A DNA stretch of 64,000 bases from CAWJHE01 sp963842455 (GTDB lineage Bacteria; Chloroflexota; Anaerolineae; Anaerolineales; UBA4823), in contig CAWJHE010000006.1 of assembly GCA_963842455.1 (NCBI GenBank), positions 558,001-622,000 of the forward strand, given 5' to 3'. Below are positions 62,047 to 64,000 of the stretch, piece after piece; positions within the stretch are counted from its first letter, which is position 1, and each line of letters starts with the position of its first letter. The notes below the pieces were generated by a model. It ran no database searches and was not told the origin of the DNA. It saw nothing but the letters and a program-made list of their open reading frames with translations. The position numbers and the translations under genes were made by a program.

Positions 62047-63570
62047 TCAGGCGCAGGGAAGCGCCTGCATGTTGACTTTCCCTGTCGCAGTCAAGGGTAA
62101 ATTCTTGAGAAAAATGATGTTTCCAGGAAGCATGTATTCTGGCAATTGGTGGCTAAGAAAGGTACGGACTTCTTTCTTGGTGAGCGCAATGTCTTCCTTC
62201 AGTTCAAGATAGGCGACCAGTGTCATTTCACCTGTTGCTGATCCAATGGATCGGGCAGATACAGCTACGTTTTGGATGGCGGGGTGCTGGTGTAAGATTG
62301 ATTCAATTTCTGCTAAATCAATCCTGTAGCCTCGGATTTTGATCTGTGAGTCTTTGCGGCCAAAATACTCCAGGCATCCATCGGTGTGCATTTTGCCTAG
62401 ATCACCGGTGTGGAAAATTCGCATATTGGGGTCTGTGGCGTCGACTGAGAATTTCTCTGCATTCAGCTTGGGTTGTTTCCAATACCCGGGGCCAAGATAC
62501 CGGCTCATGACCAGGATTTCGCCTGTTTCGCCCATTTCAACCGGCTGGCGTTTCTCGTCAACTAAAAGCAGTCTTTTCTCTCCTATGGCATAGCCAGATG
62601 GAAGGTAGTTGCCTTTGAGTTGCGTGCGGTGATCAACTATATACCGGGCGACTACACCTGTTTCCGTCATCCCCAGGGTGTTTACAAGGATGGCATTACG
62701 GGGAAAATGTTGGCGAAATAATTCTACGTCGTTCTTGTTGACGATTTCCCCACCCAGGTTGATCGCACGTACTTGTGGAAATATATGGTTTTTGGGGGCA
62801 AATTTCAACATGTACCGGAAGGTTGATGGAGTTGAAAGGATGATCGTTATTTTTTCCTTTTCGATCCATTCAGAAAGTTCCTGTACCCCATAGAATCTGA
62901 TGTCATAAAGACATAAACACCCGCCAAATAGCAATGCACCATAGATAGCAAACCTGGATGCCTCAAATCCAAAAGAGATGTATAAGGCAACCCGATCTTG
63001 GTTGGATAACGAAAATTCCTTGGCTTGGGCTTGCATATTCTGCATAACATCCAGGTGGGAATGGATCACACCTTTCGGCAGTCCTGTTGAGCCGGATGTG
63101 TACAGCAAATACGCAAAGTGGTTCGGATCTCCAGGTAGACTAGGGTTGTTTACCGGGCAGGAAGCCTCTAATTGATCCAGATTTATCACCTGAAGCCCCA
63201 CCATGCTCTCTGCAAGGGATTGTACAGCAGGTAGGTTCTTCTGATTGGTAACCAACAGCCTGGCTTCGATATCATTGAGAATATGCGTGGTGCGGTTGAT
63301 CGGGTTACCCGGTTCAATGGGAAGGTAAGCACTGCCGGCTTTAAGTATACCCAGCATGGCGATGATCGCTGGAAAATCGTGGTCCAGGATGAACGCGATC
63401 GGTGTGTTGGGTGCTGCGCCAAGATTAATCAGGGTATGCGCCAGGCGGTTGGCCTGGCAATTTAATTCCCCATAGGTGATCTGACGCTTATGCGAACGAA
63501 CTGCGACCCTTTCCGGGTATTGCTGGACTATTTGCTCGAAAGCCTGGTGGATCGGGATAATTGAGTTCAT
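62047..63570 (-). CDS. AMP-forming adenylation domain of an NRPS-like synthetase
   Basis: 507 residues. Activates an amino or hydroxy acid with ATP for transfer to the carrier downstream. Core motifs in order: LLYTSGSTGLPKGVIHSH (A3), NTLGMTETG (A5), YFGRKDSQIKIRGYRIDLAEIE (A7/A8, with FHTGDLG), and NLPLTATGKVN with the final Lys (A10). An N-terminal AFEQIVQQYPERVAV (A1-like) start is present, so no condensation domain precedes it. The specificity pocket is not decoded here. Upstream on the same strand is a TauC/SsuC-type permease fragment, about 60 bp away. Confidence 0.93.
   Translation of the reverse strand: MNSIIPIHQAFEQIVQQYPERVAVRSHKRQITYGELNCQANRLAHTLINLGAAPNTPIAFILDHDFPAIIAMLGILKAGSAYLPIEPGNPINRTTHILNDIEARLLVTNQKNLPAVQSLAESMVGLQVINLDQLEASCPVNNPSLPGDPNHFAYLLYTSGSTGLPKGVIHSHLDVMQNMQAQAKEFSLSNQDRVALYISFGFEASRFAIYGALLFGGCLCLYDIRFYGVQELSEWIEKEKITIILSTPSTFRYMLKFAPKNHIFPQVRAINLGGEIVNKNDVELFRQHFPRNAILVNTLGMTETGVVARYIVDHRTQLKGNYLPSGYAIGEKRLLLVDEKRQPVEMGETGEILVMSRYLGPGYWKQPKLNAEKFSVDATDPNMRIFHTGDLGKMHTDGCLEYFGRKDSQIKIRGYRIDLAEIESILHQHPAIQNVAVSARSIGSATGEMTLVAYLELKEDIALTKKEVRTFLSHQLPEYMLPGNIIFLKNLPLTATGKVNMQALPCA
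62056..62058 (-). other. Probable one-base insertion (frameshift) between A and T-TE parts
   Basis: GGG on the forward strand (CCC in gene direction). With one C removed, NMQALPAPDPFSLSKENEF runs into MAPRNPIESELVKIWE in one frame, the normal link from adenylation to carrier domain. As written the adenylation frame stops at 62047. Confidence 0.8.
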
Positions 63571-63629
63571 AAAGCCTGCAAATTAGACGGACAACCTCGC
63601 GCAATGCACCCTAAAGGATTGCAAGCGCT

Positions 63630-64000
63630 TTATCCATAAGTCTTGCTTAAATTTTCCTTTTGCCACGGAGCCAGGTAGGCTGTTAATAATTGTAGCCCAA
63701 AATTAATCAGGAAACCTAATAATCCAATCACTACCAGGCTGGCATACAACTCCTCAATTCTCAAGGTTTGCCAGGCGAACCAAACCAGGACACCCAGGCC
63801 TGTTTTGGAAGAGACCCATTCGACAGCGATGGTGATCAATAAGGCGACATTGATAGCCAACCTGACGCCAGTTAGAATCATGGGTAAACTGCCGGGAACA
63901 ACTACCCTGGTAAATGTCTTGCGAAGGCTGGCTCCGAAGTTGTTTGTCACCTCAAAGTAAACCGGGTTGATCTGACGAACGCCGGCCATGCTGTTGATCA
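63630..64000 (-). CDS. TauC/SsuC-type ABC transporter permease (5' end outside window)
   Basis: C-terminal 120 or so residues; the frame stays open to the window edge (codons before the ATG at 63989 continue INSMAGVRQ). The coupling loop MAGVRQINPVYFEVTNNFGASLRKTFTRVVVPGSLPMILTGVRLA has the E-A-A-x3-G-like region of binding-protein-dependent permeases of the nitrate/sulfonate/taurine class, then membrane helices. Imports a small organic anion (sulfonate, nitrate, thiamine precursor, etc.); the partner ATPase and binding protein are outside the window. It is read just upstream of the adenylation gene and may share its transcript. Confidence 0.88.
   Translation of the reverse strand, partial: INSMAGVRQINPVYFEVTNNFGASLRKTFTRVVVPGSLPMILTGVRLAINVALLITIAVEWVSSKTGLGVLVWFAWQTLRIEELYASLVVIGLLGFLINFGLQLLTAYLAPWQKENLSKTYG

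Noticed and set aside
1..64000. tRNA, rRNA, CRISPR, IS element or prophage
   Set aside because: No cloverleaf-like, rRNA-like, regular short-repeat or transposase/integrase signal was seen; small RNAs cannot be excluded by eye.

Overview
The window looks like chromosomal DNA of an anaerobic, filamentous-type Chloroflexota bacterium, most likely class Anaerolineae. The reasons are the gene mix (CpXC protein, DUF4032 kinase-like protein, MoxR/DUF58/DUF4129 trio, PhaR plus phasin, ParB-like/UspA fusion, many GAF histidine kinases, GT-C mannosyltransferase-type membrane proteins) and the moderate GC content. The taxon is inferred from family content, not from a marker gene. No rRNA, tRNA, CRISPR array, IS element or phage gene was recognised.

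Layout. 1-1777: end of an ABC exporter and a frameshifted DUF4032 kinase-like gene. 1.9-10 kb: two sensor histidine kinases around uppP-tgt (reverse) and a class III aminotransferase. 10-13.3 kb: a CpXC protein and a divergent FHA/winged-helix regulator and Ser/Thr kinase. 13.3-20.1 kb (reverse): a tight operon of AAA ATPase, glycerophosphodiesterase, PLP dehydratase, CoA-transferase beta-like subunit and a membrane GH3-like protein. 20.3-25.2 kb: GT2, recJ, ROK kinase and a membrane-extended YvcK. 25.3-28.4 kb: lower glycolysis gap-pgk-tpiA. 28.4-35.9 kb: a membrane HExxH protein, then an exopolysaccharide-type cluster (NusG paralogue, two GMD-like enzymes, low-MW phosphatase, two GT-C proteins). 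36-39.1 kb (reverse): phasin, PhaR and an S41 lipoprotein. 39.4-43.1 kb: a phosphoesterase and two related ParB-like proteins, one carrying two UspA domains. 43.5-49.8 kb: Ca2+-type P-ATPase, pncB and two LiaF-like membrane proteins. 49.8-57.0 kb (reverse): DinG/DnaQ helicase and a MacAB-like exporter. 57.3-60.8 kb: MoxR-DUF58-DUF4129. 60.9-64 kb (reverse): an adenylation-carrier-thioesterase synthetase and the end of a TauC/SsuC-type permease.

Three cross-cutting points matter to a reader. First, four conserved genes (DUF4032, tpiA, P-type ATPase, the synthetase) are each interrupted by one extra base in a short homopolymer, always repaired by deleting one base. That pattern suggests sequence error more than decay, and I annotate three as single genes and the synthetase as two linked parts. 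Second, several genes have a sigma-70-type -10 box only 6-10 nt before the start codon and no Shine-Dalgarno, so leaderless transcripts look common. Third, the least explained locus is 39.4-43.1 kb, where a ParB-like core is joined to a repeated module that resembles the C-terminus of the DUF4032 protein at the start of the window, and in one protein to a UspA pair.
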